From contig NZ_UGHR01000003.1 in NCBI RefSeq assembly GCF_900451195.1, positions 558,001 through 622,000 on the forward strand: DNA of 64,000 nucleotides, read 5' to 3'. The translations under genes were made by a program, and so were the position numbers. Source of the DNA: Iodobacter fluviatilis (GTDB lineage Bacteria; Pseudomonadota; Gammaproteobacteria; Burkholderiales; Chitinibacteraceae). Positions 1-7,697 of this stretch are shown piece after piece (within the stretch, counting starts at the first letter, position 1; the number at the start of each line of letters is the position of its first letter). The notes under the pieces were generated by a model. That model did no database searches, had not been told where the DNA came from, and saw only the letters and a list, made by a program, of their open reading frames with translations.

Positions 1-170
1 TTTTAGTGTTCAGAAAATACGATATCCTGAGCGACAAAGGTAAAATTTCTAAACAGCAGGCCGATGACAAGGCGGCAGATGAATACGATGCATTTAATAA
101 AAGCCAAAAAATTGTTTCTGATTTTGACAGAGCAATAAAAGCCATAGAGAAAAAAGGCGGCAAAGCGTAA
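1..170 (+). pseudogene. C-terminal fragment of a RhuM-like protein
   Basis: The frame is open from the left edge (codons from position 3) to TAA at 168-170 and gives about 55 residues. The segment ILSDKGKISKQQADDKAADEY followed by a basic coiled tail ending KKGGKA resembles, from memory, the C-terminus of RhuM/'virulence protein' family members found in genomic islands. The gene starts outside the window, so it may be intact; it is listed as partial. Its neighbour is a broken gyrB end, which fits an accessory patch. No biochemical function can be stated. Confidence 0.5.
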
Positions 171-201
171 CGAGGTTTATGGTGAAATAGCTTGAAGGTG
201 A

Positions 202-420
202 GAAATTGCCATCCAGCGCTATAAAGGCCTGGGCGAAATGAACCCGGAACAGCTCTAGGAAACCACCATGGACGTCACCGTCCGCCGCCTGCTGAAAGTA
301 AACGTAGAAGACGCACTGGGTGCGGATGCGGTATTCACCACCCTGATGGGCGATCAGGTAGAGCCACGACGCCGATTTATCGAACAGAACGCGCTGATTG
401 CGCGGAATGTGGATATTTGA
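202..420 (+). pseudogene. gyrB: Degenerate 3' end of gyrB (DNA gyrase subunit B)
   Basis: The frame from 202 reads EIAIQRYKGLGEMNPEQL, a stop, then [20 protein letters not shown] and a final stretch ending in IARNVDI and TGA (418-420). This is the unmistakable last 70 or so residues of GyrB (Toprim tail). The conserved Trp of the PEQLWETTMD motif is replaced by TAG at 256-258, and a TGA lies just upstream at 199-201. The rest of gyrB is absent. It is therefore a dead 3' copy, left by recombination or by an element that duplicated a gene end. The native terminator hairpin still follows. Confidence 0.85.
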
Positions 421-458
421 TTTGTCGTGTAGCTAGACGCATAAGCTGAGTTATTGAT

Positions 459-490
459 ACCCATAAGTTGAGAAACTTATGGGTTTTTTT
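459..490 (+). terminator. Rho-independent terminator behind the gyrB remnant
   Basis: An 11-bp perfect stem (ACCCATAAGTT, 459-469, with AACTTATGGGT, 474-484) closes a GAGA loop and runs into seven T residues (484-490). It was probably copied together with the gyrB 3' end. Confidence 0.85.
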
Positions 491-576
491 AATTGATAAC
501 CCTGGTTGATCGGCGATTGCTAATGGACCGATGCACTCTCCGGAAGCAGCAGATAAGCAAGGACAAAAGGCGCTAG

Positions 577-732
577 ATACCTCCGGTTGTGCTTCTGTGT
601 TCACGTTGTGTATCTTACTTTTGCGTGAGTATCCCGCAGAGTAGACAATTTGCCCTTTATAGACCGGACTGGGCCAACAGCGGACCTCTTACACTAACAG
701 ATAAAGACTCAATGAAATTGAGCAAAGACTAA
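577..732 (+). pseudogene. Possible toxin C-terminal tail upstream of an immunity-like gene
   Basis: The frame between TAG at 574-576 and TAA at 730-732 has no good start. Its last part reads WANSGPLTLTDKDSMKLSKD, which looks like a genuine protein end, and its stop lies 3 nt before the ATG at 736. Such spacing is typical of polymorphic-toxin/immunity pairs. The first half of the frame is not protein-like. Call is by context only. Confidence 0.25.
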
Positions 733-735
733 AAC

Positions 736-1188
736 ATGAACTTAGAAAAAGCCCTAGAAGAAATAGGCGAAAGCAAAACAAAATCAATTTTCTTTTTGCT
801 TGAAATTGCTAAAATTGCAGCTAAATTACTACCCGCAGGGTCTCAAATTATTGCCAACGAGGCAATTTTGTTCGCATCAAATGCGTTTGTAAGAGGGAGT
901 TTTGGCTCCAAAGAACTATATGATTTTGCCAATCAAACAAATATACGCTCATTGGCTTTTGAGGAAGAATATCTTCAATCAAGTAGCGAAAAGGCTGCAA
1001 TAGCAATTGTTGTAATGGCATATTATTTTCTAATATGGATAACTTCCGAGAGTGAAGGCCAAAGTGTGCCTGAAGATGTGGAGCTAATTCAGGATTTTGG
1101 TTTTATTGGGGTTGTAAAATATGCACGAAGCAATGGTGTTGTTGATAACAAATCACTAATGTCCCTAATAATTTCAATGCAAGAATAG
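736..1188 (+). CDS. Hypothetical protein, possible immunity protein
   Basis: This is a 150-residue, acidic, A+T-rich gene starting ATGAACTTAGAAAAAGCC. The predicted protein is mostly helical, with one hydrophobic stretch (AAIAIVVMAYYFLIWI, about residues 86-101) and no signal peptide. I do not recognise the family with certainty. Three things suggest an orphan immunity protein of a polymorphic toxin: its size, its base composition unlike the housekeeping genes, the toxin-like tail 3 nt upstream and the Rhs-like scrap downstream. It appears intact. Confidence 0.6.
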   Translation: MNLEKALEEIGESKTKSIFFLLEIAKIAAKLLPAGSQIIANEAILFASNAFVRGSFGSKELYDFANQTNIRSLAFEEEYLQSSSEKAAIAIVVMAYYFLIWITSESEGQSVPEDVELIQDFGFIGVVKYARSNGVVDNKSLMSLIISMQE

Positions 1189-1256
1189 CGCAACAAATAG
1201 ACTGCTTTTGGTCGAAATATGGCGTTATTTTCCAGCGAAATAAGTAGGTAATGTAA

Positions 1257-1520
1257 ATGCCAAAATTTAATTAAAAATGTGGTACGATTTTAAAATTATC
1301 TAATGATGGAGGCGGTTTTCAATATCAATTAATTCAAGAAAAAACCATTGATACAACCATAAAAAACCTAAGTAAAAAATCAAATTTTGACGATGAAGAT
1401 TTTTGTGATTTGATAGTGAGTGAAGGAATGTCGACATACATTTGTCCATCTTGTAGCCGTATATATATTGAAAACGGGGGAAGGAATAAATTTACTTGTT
1501 ACAACATTGAAATTGATTAA
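1257..1520 (+). pseudogene. Small zinc-ribbon protein interrupted by an in-frame stop
   Basis: An 87-codon frame starts ATG CCA AAA TTT AAT (1257-1271), meets TAA at 1272-1274 and continues in the same frame with KCGTILKLSNDGGG to TAA at 1518-1520. The downstream part holds a YICPSCSRIYIE knuckle and an earlier KCG, which suggests a zinc-binding fold. Small MPKF-type proteins with this layout occur beside toxin/immunity genes. The stop at codon 6 either inactivates the gene or translation begins elsewhere; no good later start is visible. Confidence 0.5.
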
Positions 1521-1529
1521 ATTGTAGCA

Positions 1530-1640
1530 TGTCAGCGTTGGGTCACATTCTGCCAGTGGTTGTACTCAGTGACGCACTTCGAGCATGATGAGGCCGGTAA
1601 TCGTTATACTCATGCAAACAATAGCCTGCTTAGGAATTAA
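1530..1640 (+). pseudogene. Rhs/YD-repeat-like remnant
   Basis: One frame (tgt cag cgt tgg ... to TAA 1638-1640) contains YSVTHFEHDEAGNRYTHAN. This resembles a single YD/Rhs repeat (FxxDxxGNR). No start and no further repeats are present. It supports the idea that this patch once carried an Rhs-type toxin locus with cassette-like tails. Confidence 0.4.
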
Positions 1641-1856
1641 AAATTTTTACTTTAGGAGTTTTATTAAGTTACTGCAGGAACTCAATTACTGCTTTTGGAG
1701 GGCATCTGCCCATTCAAGTGACTGCGCTTTATTTGATGTCGAATTCCCGTTAATGGTCGAGCTGGAGTCAGTTGGCCTCTGATCTGCATTTGAGTTCAGC
1801 ATGGTAGGCGCAGTGGATAACCGTATGTGAATCTGCTTCAACTCTAGGAAAAAACA
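1641..1856 (+). other. Gene-free leader upstream of the reverse transcriptase
   Basis: I see no convincing coding region in these 216 bases. There is a short GGGCATCTGCCC hairpin near 1700. Several defence reverse transcriptases use a non-coding RNA encoded just upstream, so this stretch is a candidate for such an RNA, but no diagnostic structure was identified. Confidence 0.3.
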
Positions 1857-3485
1857 ATGGCCTTGCCGAAGAAGTTTAAGCTGAAAGAGCCAGATGATTT
1901 AATTGGTGGAATGGAAATCGAATGGTTCCATTCGACTAAGGAAAAGCTGTGCCATGATGACGTTCTCAAGGGATTGCTTGATCACGGGTTGTTCGCCGAG
2001 AAAATTCCGCCTTGCTTCAATAGTGTGGGACTAGCAGAATTCGCTTCCGAAAGATTGGGCAGTTTGCTGGACGAGGCTGACGACTCGAAATTAAAAGCTG
2101 AATTGGACAAACGCGCACACGACTACTTGCGCTACGAGGCCTTGAGAGATAGCAACATCCCCCGCCATATTGGCGTGCCACATCCAGAATCCTATGTCGT
2201 TCAAGCACTTGCCATTGCCAAGCACTGGCACGCTATCGCCAAGCATTGTAATCAACCTAACCCTGTATCTAGTCGTATTTATGTCCGGCACATCGGTGGT
2301 GGTCGCATCTTCGAGATGAACTACAAAGGGAGCGAACGGTTCCACTTGGAGGAGGATGAGCAGAAATGGCTGTCAGGTGCGCAGTTTGTTGTGGAGGCAG
2401 ACGTTGCCACTTGCTTTCCGAGCATCTACACACACTCGATTCCTTGGGCCTTACACGACAAACCAACTGCCAAAAAGAGCAGCAGCCTGAACGGCCTAGC
2501 TGGCAACCTACTGGATAAGTGCACGCAGAATACCCGCGATCGCCAGACGAACGGTTTGTTGATCGGCCCGCATGCCTCGAACATTATTTCCGAAATTATC
2601 CTGACTAAGGTCGATGCAGACTTGCAAAAGAAAGGGCATAGCAAGTTCAAGCGGCATGTGGATGACTACCGCTGTTTCGTTGCAAGCTTTGAAGACGCAG
2701 AGCGCTTCATAAAGGATCTGGGCTTGGCACTACGTGCATACGAAATGTCCTTGAACGATAAAAAGACCAAGATCGTGCCTTTACCCTGCCCTAGCGAGGC
2801 GAACTGGGTGCTGACCTTGAATCGTCATCCCCTGCCGAAGGATCAAGAACTCAAGTTCACTGAAATTCGTGCATTCCTTGACCGCGCATTGACTTGTGCG
2901 CAGGCTATAGGGAAATCGACACCACTGAATTACGCAATCAAAGTTCTGGCGAAGTCGCAAAGTAAACACCACTTGGACGATGGCTGCGAATCATCGCCAC
3001 GTCAATTGAGCTTGCGCGCCAAGCGAATGTACACGCAAGAAGCGATGAATCTCGCGCTTGCTTTTCAATACTTAGTCCCGATGCTAGATGAGTATGTTTT
3101 TACTCCATATTGGCACGTGGGTCTCAAGGATAGGATTGCCGATTTTGCGACAGTATTGATCTCGCTTGGGCTCAAGAAGCTTTACCCAGATGTAATTGCA
3201 CATGCCCTCTTTCTTGCACTCAAGTACGACTTCGTACTTGATTTTAAAGATGAGCAGCTCATTGAAATCGTGCCGCTGGATGATTGCATCGCGAATGTGC
3301 TGCTGCTTGAATATGCCAAACAACGCCGCCGAAATAAAGTGAAGTCCGCCGTCGATACGCGTGCGAAAGAGCTCAAAACGGCCGATCAGCGTGATAAGGA
3401 TAAGCAATGGCTTCTGATCTCAGGTATGGTCAAAGAAGGATCTTCAGGGGAATGGGCAAGGCTTCTTAGCGGAATTGAAAGGTAA
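1857..3485 (+). CDS. Reverse transcriptase of the UG/DRT (defence-associated) class
   Basis: The 542-residue protein has reverse-transcriptase motifs in order: motif A EADVATCFPSIYTHSIPWAL (about 179-198, Asp182), motif B TNGLLIGPHASNIISEI (231-247), motif C RHVDDYRCF (266-274, catalytic DD) and motif D LNDKKTKI (299-306). A long helical region follows (about 340-510), like the alpha-repeat domain of Abi/UG enzymes. No maturase, endonuclease or retron-type domain is seen, and no group II intron surrounds it. Such enzymes protect bacteria from phage by DNA synthesis. The exact subclass is not assigned. AGGA precedes the ATG. The C-terminus is probably frameshifted (see 3447-3579). Confidence 0.85.
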   Translation: MALPKKFKLKEPDDLIGGMEIEWFHSTKEKLCHDDVLKGLLDHGLFAEKIPPCFNSVGLAEFASERLGSLLDEADDSKLKAELDKRAHDYLRYEALRDSNIPRHIGVPHPESYVVQALAIAKHWHAIAKHCNQPNPVSSRIYVRHIGGGRIFEMNYKGSERFHLEEDEQKWLSGAQFVVEADVATCFPSIYTHSIPWALHDKPTAKKSSSLNGLAGNLLDKCTQNTRDRQTNGLLIGPHASNIISEIILTKVDADLQKKGHSKFKRHVDDYRCFVASFEDAERFIKDLGLALRAYEMSLNDKKTKIVPLPCPSEANWVLTLNRHPLPKDQELKFTEIRAFLDRALTCAQAIGKSTPLNYAIKVLAKSQSKHHLDDGCESSPRQLSLRAKRMYTQEAMNLALAFQYLVPMLDEYVFTPYWHVGLKDRIADFATVLISLGLKKLYPDVIAHALFLALKYDFVLDFKDEQLIEIVPLDDCIANVLLLEYAKQRRRNKVKSAVDTRAKELKTADQRDKDKQWLLISGMVKEGSSGEWARLLSGIER

Positions 3486-3579
3486 GGGGTTCCAGTTCTT
3501 CTCGTTGCTTAAATACGAGGAAAAAAAGTTGGAAGCGGTACCAGTAGACTCGGTGTTTAACACCATTGAGGGAGTTTGA
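3447..3579 (+). pseudogene. Out-of-frame natural C-terminus of the reverse transcriptase
   Basis: The upstream gene stops at 3485. The +1 frame continues as GFLAELKGKGFQFFSLLKYE and on to TGA at 3577-3579. This stretch is protein-like, charged and aromatic, whereas the in-frame end ARLLSGIER is short. Removing one G from the G4 run at 3447-3450 joins the two frames and adds about 30 residues. It is either a real truncating mutation, programmed slippage or a homopolymer sequencing error. Confidence 0.5.
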
Positions 3580-3625
3580 AACAAGTAAGTTGGGTTGGGT
3601 TTACTAAGCCCAACAGCACTTCTAA

Positions 3626-3864
3626 GTGCCTTCGGCACCTTGATTTTGGTGCGGGAATCCCCCGCAGGGGACTTACTTTCTTGCTTCGCCAGAAATCATA
3701 GTACGCAAAGAAGGCCGCCCCACGAAGCACGAAGGCCCCTCATCTGCGGACAATCGAGCGGCGGCTGCGGAACTCGCTCGCAAGCTCGCTCAAACAGTCC
3801 TCGCCGAAACCCCGCCCGCTTGTTCCTCGTGTCGCGGTTTCAAGGGGATTCTTAAGCCCCAGTG
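3626..3864 (+). repeat. Dispersed GTGCC repeat, copy A
   Basis: Starts with the stem GTGCCTTCGGCAC, continues through GTGCGGGAATCCCCCGC, an imperfect TTTCTTG hairpin, CTGCGGACAATCGAG and CCCGCTTGTTCCTCG, and ends with CAAGGGGATTCTTAAGCCCC. This copy lies behind the reverse transcriptase gene. Neither of the two known 3' modules is present. Short frames inside it are not genes. Confidence 0.85.
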
Positions 3865-3905
3865 CTTGCAGCGGCCTATCTCTTTGCTTGTGACTTGCCG
3901 TCTGG

Positions 3906-4217
3906 CTACACACCACCCCCAATATGCACCGCCAACCAAATCGCGCCATCGCTCACTTCCAGCACTGTGTGTGGGGTCAGTGCTGGGATAAACAGGTAGT
4001 CGCCGCTTTGCAGTGCTGTGGTTTTACCCGCCACATCCAGCCTGGCTTCGCCTTGGAGTAGCAGTACCCATTCATCTTGGGGCTGGATGTATTCGGTGTG
4101 GGCGATGCGGGGGGAGCTGATGATGCGCTCTATCAGTAGGCCGGGCTGGGTGTGCAGCGGCTCAAAACGCTCACCCGTGGCTGGCGGGCTACTTTGGTGA
4201 AAGATATTTTGGGGCAT
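3906..4217 (-). CDS. Small cupin-domain protein
   Basis: The 103-residue single-domain protein folds as a small beta-barrel by motif: EYIQPQDEWVLLLQGEARLD (about 42-61) is cupin motif 1 and GDYLFIPALTPHTV (72-85) is motif 2. These would hold a metal and bind a small ligand, often a sugar or acid. The substrate cannot be read from the sequence. It has no operon partner; the remnant of a LysR gene follows in the 3' direction of the opposite flank. Confidence 0.8.
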   Translation of the reverse strand: MPQNIFHQSSPPATGERFEPLHTQPGLLIERIISSPRIAHTEYIQPQDEWVLLLQGEARLDVAGKTTALQSGDYLFIPALTPHTVLEVSDGAIWLAVHIGGGV

Positions 4218-4346
4218 GGTGGTCTCTGCGATTATTGGAGGAAGGCTGTGTTGATTATATTTTCAAGATTGCGCTGGATTCATTGCCTGCAGGCAAAAAT
4301 AGATTCAGGTCTTGGGTTTTTCACTCACCTCACGAATAGCATGCTT

Positions 4347-4589
4347 TTACCCAATCCCCTCATTCGCCTCAATCGAATTAACAATGTAATCACGCAGCCA
4401 TTGGTGGGCCGGGTCGCGGTGGGTGCGTTCGTGCCAGAGCATGGCCATTTCGAAGCTGGGCAGATCAAGTGGTGGCTCCAGCACTTGCAGTGTTTTACTG
4501 CCATTGACTAAACGTGCAGGCAGCATGGCTACGAGGTCGGTGTTTTCTAATACTGATTTTAAAAACAGAAAGTGCGGCACGATACTCAT
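4347..4589 (-). pseudogene. 5'-truncated LysR-type regulator (C-terminal fragment)
   Basis: Only about 80 residues remain: IVPHFLFLKSVLENTDLVAM LPARLV..., then LEPPLDLPSFEMAMLWHERT and HRDPAHQWLRDYI. These match the last part of the effector-binding domain of LysR regulators (NodD/NahR-like branch). The helix-turn-helix and most of the sensor domain are missing, and the sequence before 4589 is unrelated A+T-rich DNA. It is a deletion remnant with no expected DNA binding. Confidence 0.75.
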
Positions 4590-4739
4590 GCTTTCAAATT
4601 CCTTTCTATATCTTTTCTTTGGTTTATAAATAAGTAATGCATTTGCCTCGTGGGGGCTGGCTTTTATGGCTGCTGCGTTGCGCTTTGCAGGGGGATGGGG
4701 GTTTTAGATTCAGTTTGTTTTCATTAAAAGAGGGCTGCT

Positions 4740-5258
4740 ATGTTTAATGCTTTGCCTGATGGTTTGTCTTTGCGGCCTGCGCGCGATAGTGATTCGGCTT
4801 TTATTGCCAGCCTATATCGCAGTGCCCGCCCGGATTTGCAGTGCATTGATGGCGATGCTGATTTGATTAATTCGGTGGTCGAGCAGCAGTATCAGGTTTT
4901 GCAGATGGGCACGGGGGATCATTTCCCGGGGGCGATGCATTTTATTGTAGAAAAAACGCGCTCAGCGGTGGGTGTGGTGATGACTGATTTTGGCCACAAC
5001 GAGGTGCGGATTATTTTTCTGGCCTTGCTGCCCGAGGTGCGCGGGCTTGGCTATGGGCGGGGTGTGCTGCTGGGATTACAGCAGGCATCTGTTCAAGTTA
5101 AAACGCCGCTTGCGGTGGTGGTCTGGCATAACAACCCTCAGGCAAGGCTGCTATATCAGCAGCTGGGTTTTGTATTGGAAGAGCCGGGGGTGATGGCAGA
5201 TAAGCTGGTATGGTATCCGCAGCATTCCCCGGCTAGAGCAGGTGGTGTAATCAGTTAA
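4740..5258 (+). CDS. GNAT-family N-acetyltransferase
   Basis: The 172-residue protein starts LSLRPARDSDSAFIASLYRS, the usual N-terminus of GNAT enzymes. It has the acetyl-CoA binding loop PEVRGLGYGRGVLLGL (about 97-112) and the C-terminal NPQARLLYQQLGFVLEE signature (130-146). It transfers acetyl groups from acetyl-CoA to an unknown amine. GAGGG precedes the ATG. It runs towards, and ends beside, a DUF6916 gene and a tail-collar gene. From memory these three types of gene often travel together, so it may modify that collar-like protein. Confidence 0.85.
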   Translation: MFNALPDGLSLRPARDSDSAFIASLYRSARPDLQCIDGDADLINSVVEQQYQVLQMGTGDHFPGAMHFIVEKTRSAVGVVMTDFGHNEVRIIFLALLPEVRGLGYGRGVLLGLQQASVQVKTPLAVVVWHNNPQARLLYQQLGFVLEEPGVMADKLVWYPQHSPARAGGVIS

Positions 5259-5586
5259 ACAGCAGTTGAAAATAGGCTAGGGTGGGGTCTCGTCCAAGCG
5301 GGGCCACCCGCCCTATCCATACAGAATGCAGCTGCTTATCAGCCTCAGTCTCTTCGGCAGGCAGCGCCAAGGTGCCAGTGGCATCAATCATATTGATGGC
5401 GCCAGCTGAGCTGAGCTCAACCATAAATGGCAGGCGTTCAGAGTTTAAGTAGCTGGGTAACTTTGTTTCGGGGCGCATGGTGACGGCATCAATTTGCATT
5501 GCAACTGGCGCCAGATGCTCCGTTTTAAAGTAACAAACTTTACCCAGTAGGGGTAGAAAATCCTCTGCACAAACATTTCCCAGCAT
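5251..5586 (-). CDS. DUF6916-like protein
   Basis: The 111-residue protein begins MLGNVCAEDFLPLLGKVCYF and ends FQLLFN. It resembles the small proteins encoded next to microcystin-dependent/tail-collar genes. The start at 5586 is preferred because GGAGA lies 6 nt upstream; an ATG pair 5 codons further upstream is an alternative. Its end overlaps the convergent GNAT gene by 8 bases. Function is unknown. Confidence 0.65.
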   Translation of the reverse strand: MLGNVCAEDFLPLLGKVCYFKTEHLAPVAMQIDAVTMRPETKLPSYLNSERLPFMVELSSAGAINMIDATGTLALPAEETEADKQLHSVWIGRVAPLGRDPTLAYFQLLFN

Positions 5587-5624
5587 GGTGCTCTCCATCA
5601 TGTGGCTGCGTATTTAAGGCCGGA

Positions 5625-6206
5625 TTATTGCCTTATCGGGAACAGCCCGCTAATGGCAATACAGAAATTCAGGGCAAGATAAGGATTCACCACATTAATG
5701 GCCTGGCCGCCCCCTGTGGGCGATGTGCTGCCGCTGGCGCTTAGCCCCCCTACATTTACCGGGGTGTTCAATGTGGTTGACCAAATGGTGGCCAGCCCGG
5801 TACCTGTGCCAGAGGCACCAATAAAAGAGTTAGTGGCAGAGGGCACGCTCAGCGGGCTGGTGGCGGTGCCTGCTGCTTGTAAATTAACACTCAGGCTTTG
5901 CATGGCATGGCTATGGGAGGGCAGATTATTTACAAGCAGGTTAATCATCTGGTGGCCACCCGTATTGCCAATATTATAAGCAGGCAAAGGAATGGCAGGC
6001 TGTGCCGGGCCAATACCAATAGGCATACGGCCAGCAAGATTAGGCAGCATAAAGTTTTGCGGCGGGGTGCCCCCATAATAGTTGCCAATTACGGCATATA
6101 GCGCATTGTTTTGTGATATTTGTATGGTTTGCCCCATGCATTGGGCCCAGTCTACAGGGGGGTAATCACAGCCAAATGCCAGAATAGTGCCAAGATATGC
6201 TTCCAT
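5625..6206 (-). CDS. Phage tail-collar (microcystin-dependent, MdpB-like) protein
   Basis: The 193-residue protein has the collar-domain hallmarks: LGTILAFGCDYPPVDWAQCM near the N-terminus, LYAVIGNYYGGTPPQNFMLP NLAGRMPIG (about 37-65), then a Gly/Ser/Thr-rich middle and a C-terminal VNPYLALNFCIAISGLFP. The family is related to short-tail-fibre collar domains but is commonly encoded alone on bacterial chromosomes. A strong GGAG lies ahead of the ATG. The DUF6916 gene follows 38 nt downstream on the same strand. No other phage genes are nearby, so this is not a prophage. The exact role is unknown. Confidence 0.85.
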   Translation of the reverse strand: MEAYLGTILAFGCDYPPVDWAQCMGQTIQISQNNALYAVIGNYYGGTPPQNFMLPNLAGRMPIGIGPAQPAIPLPAYNIGNTGGHQMINLLVNNLPSHSHAMQSLSVNLQAAGTATSPLSVPSATNSFIGASGTGTGLATIWSTTLNTPVNVGGLSASGSTSPTGGGQAINVVNPYLALNFCIAISGLFPIRQ

Positions 6207-6479
6207 TTCTTACTCCTTCAAGTTTTAGCAAGCTTTGTAAGCTTTAAAAAATATTAAAGTAAACTTTGGTTAAGTTGTATTGTTAAATCTATTTCATGAA
6301 GCTGTTAAATTCAAAATAATTTTGCTAGTCTGCAGTTCTTACTTTCTGCCGGTTTCGCTTACTTGCCCTGGGCAAATAAAGGGGCCATTCCAACTGTATC
6401 CCCTTACTTTTATTAAATTGCGCCTGTTTATCCTTAAGGCATATCTGTAGAGTTTCAGGCTTCTCTATGGGGATGCCTG

Positions 6480-7697
6480 ATGCTGCTCACAAAGCTGAAT
6501 ACATTTAAAAATAAGCTGTCTGATTTGCCGCAAATGGCTTGGGGCCTAGCGGGGGCTTTGTTTGTTAATCGCCTTGGTGTGATGGTGAAGCTGTTTATGG
6601 CTTTGTATCTGCGCGAGGTGCTGGGGTTTTCGATTGATACCATCGGCTGGTTGCTGGCGTGCAGCGGGGCGGGTTTATTGCTGGGGTCTTACGCCATTGG
6701 CGTGCTGAGCGATCATATGCCCACAGGCAAGCTGGCTGTGCGGCTGATGTTCGCCAGTGGCATGCTCTTGCTTAGCCTTACATTACTTGAGTCGCCTTGG
6801 CTGTTGGCGCTGTTGTTGTTTTTATCGGGTGTGTGCGATGGGGGCGCGCGGCCTCTTAACCAGCGCCTGATTATGGAAAACTGCAGCTTGGCAGAGCGGC
6901 CTCGGGCGCAGGCTTTGAATCGGGTGGCGGTTAATCTGGCGGTGGCTATTGCGGGTGTGTTGGGCGGCGTATTGGCGCACTGGGATTACCGCTGGGTGTT
7001 TGTGGTGAGTGCCAGCATGTCTTTTGCGGCGGCTTTTTGGCTACGCTGGGCTTTGCGGCGCTGGAGTGCCCTGCCGCTGGCGGGTAGTGCGCCAGCTGGG
7101 CCAGAGCAGGGGCTGGTTTCGCCCTATTCGGATTGGCCCTTTATGGTTTTTTTGTTGGTGGGGGTGATGCTGGGGCTGGCTTACGAAACGGTTAACAGCA
7201 TGCTGGGCAACTATCTGCTGGATTTTTATCAGCTGGGGGCCGGGGCATTAGGCTGGCAATTTACGATCAATGGCTTGCTGGTGGTCGCTTTTCAGATTCC
7301 ACTCACCCGCGCCACAGAACATTGGGGCGAGCGCGGCCAGCTTGCGCTTGGCGCTGTTTTGTTGGCGATTGGGCTGGGCATGCTGCCTTTTGGGGTGGAA
7401 TGGGGCATGGCTTATGTTTGTCTTTCTACCGCGATTTGGACCATCGGTGAGATCTTGTTTATGCCCACCATGAGTGTGCTGGTGATGCAGCGTGCCGAGG
7501 GGCGTAAAAGCGGCCATTATTTTGGGCTTTACGGGGTGTGCTGGAGTATCAGTATGCTGATTTCACCGGTATTTGGCAGCCAGATATACAGCCATTTTGG
7601 CGGGCATAGTGTTTGGTTTGCCTGCGCTGCGCTGGCCATTTTGGCGGTGCCGCTGATGGATAGGGCTGCCGTTAAAATGGCACCCTGTGCCGCTTAA
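6480..7697 (+). CDS. MFS transporter (drug-efflux type)
   Basis: The 405-residue membrane protein has about 12 hydrophobic segments and the MFS signature between helices 2 and 3 ([20 protein letters not shown], about 77-96). The pattern [20 protein letters not shown] at the N-terminus resembles MdtH-like multidrug exporters. The substrate is not predictable. It ends 4 bases inside the 3' end of the convergent chemoreceptor gene. GGGGA before the ATG serves as a ribosome site. Confidence 0.8.
   Translation: MLLTKLNTFKNKLSDLPQMAWGLAGALFVNRLGVMVKLFMALYLREVLGFSIDTIGWLLACSGAGLLLGSYAIGVLSDHMPTGKLAVRLMFASGMLLLSLTLLESPWLLALLLFLSGVCDGGARPLNQRLIMENCSLAERPRAQALNRVAVNLAVAIAGVLGGVLAHWDYRWVFVVSASMSFAAAFWLRWALRRWSALPLAGSAPAGPEQGLVSPYSDWPFMVFLLVGVMLGLAYETVNSMLGNYLLDFYQLGAGALGWQFTINGLLVVAFQIPLTRATEHWGERGQLALGAVLLAIGLGMLPFGVEWGMAYVCLSTAIWTIGEILFMPTMSVLVMQRAEGRKSGHYFGLYGVCWSISMLISPVFGSQIYSHFGGHSVWFACAALAILAVPLMDRAAVKMAPCAA

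Noticed and set aside
5251..6206. Prophage remnant
   Set aside because: Only a collar-domain protein and DUF6916 are present; no capsid, terminase, portal or integrase genes are near, and such genes occur alone on chromosomes.
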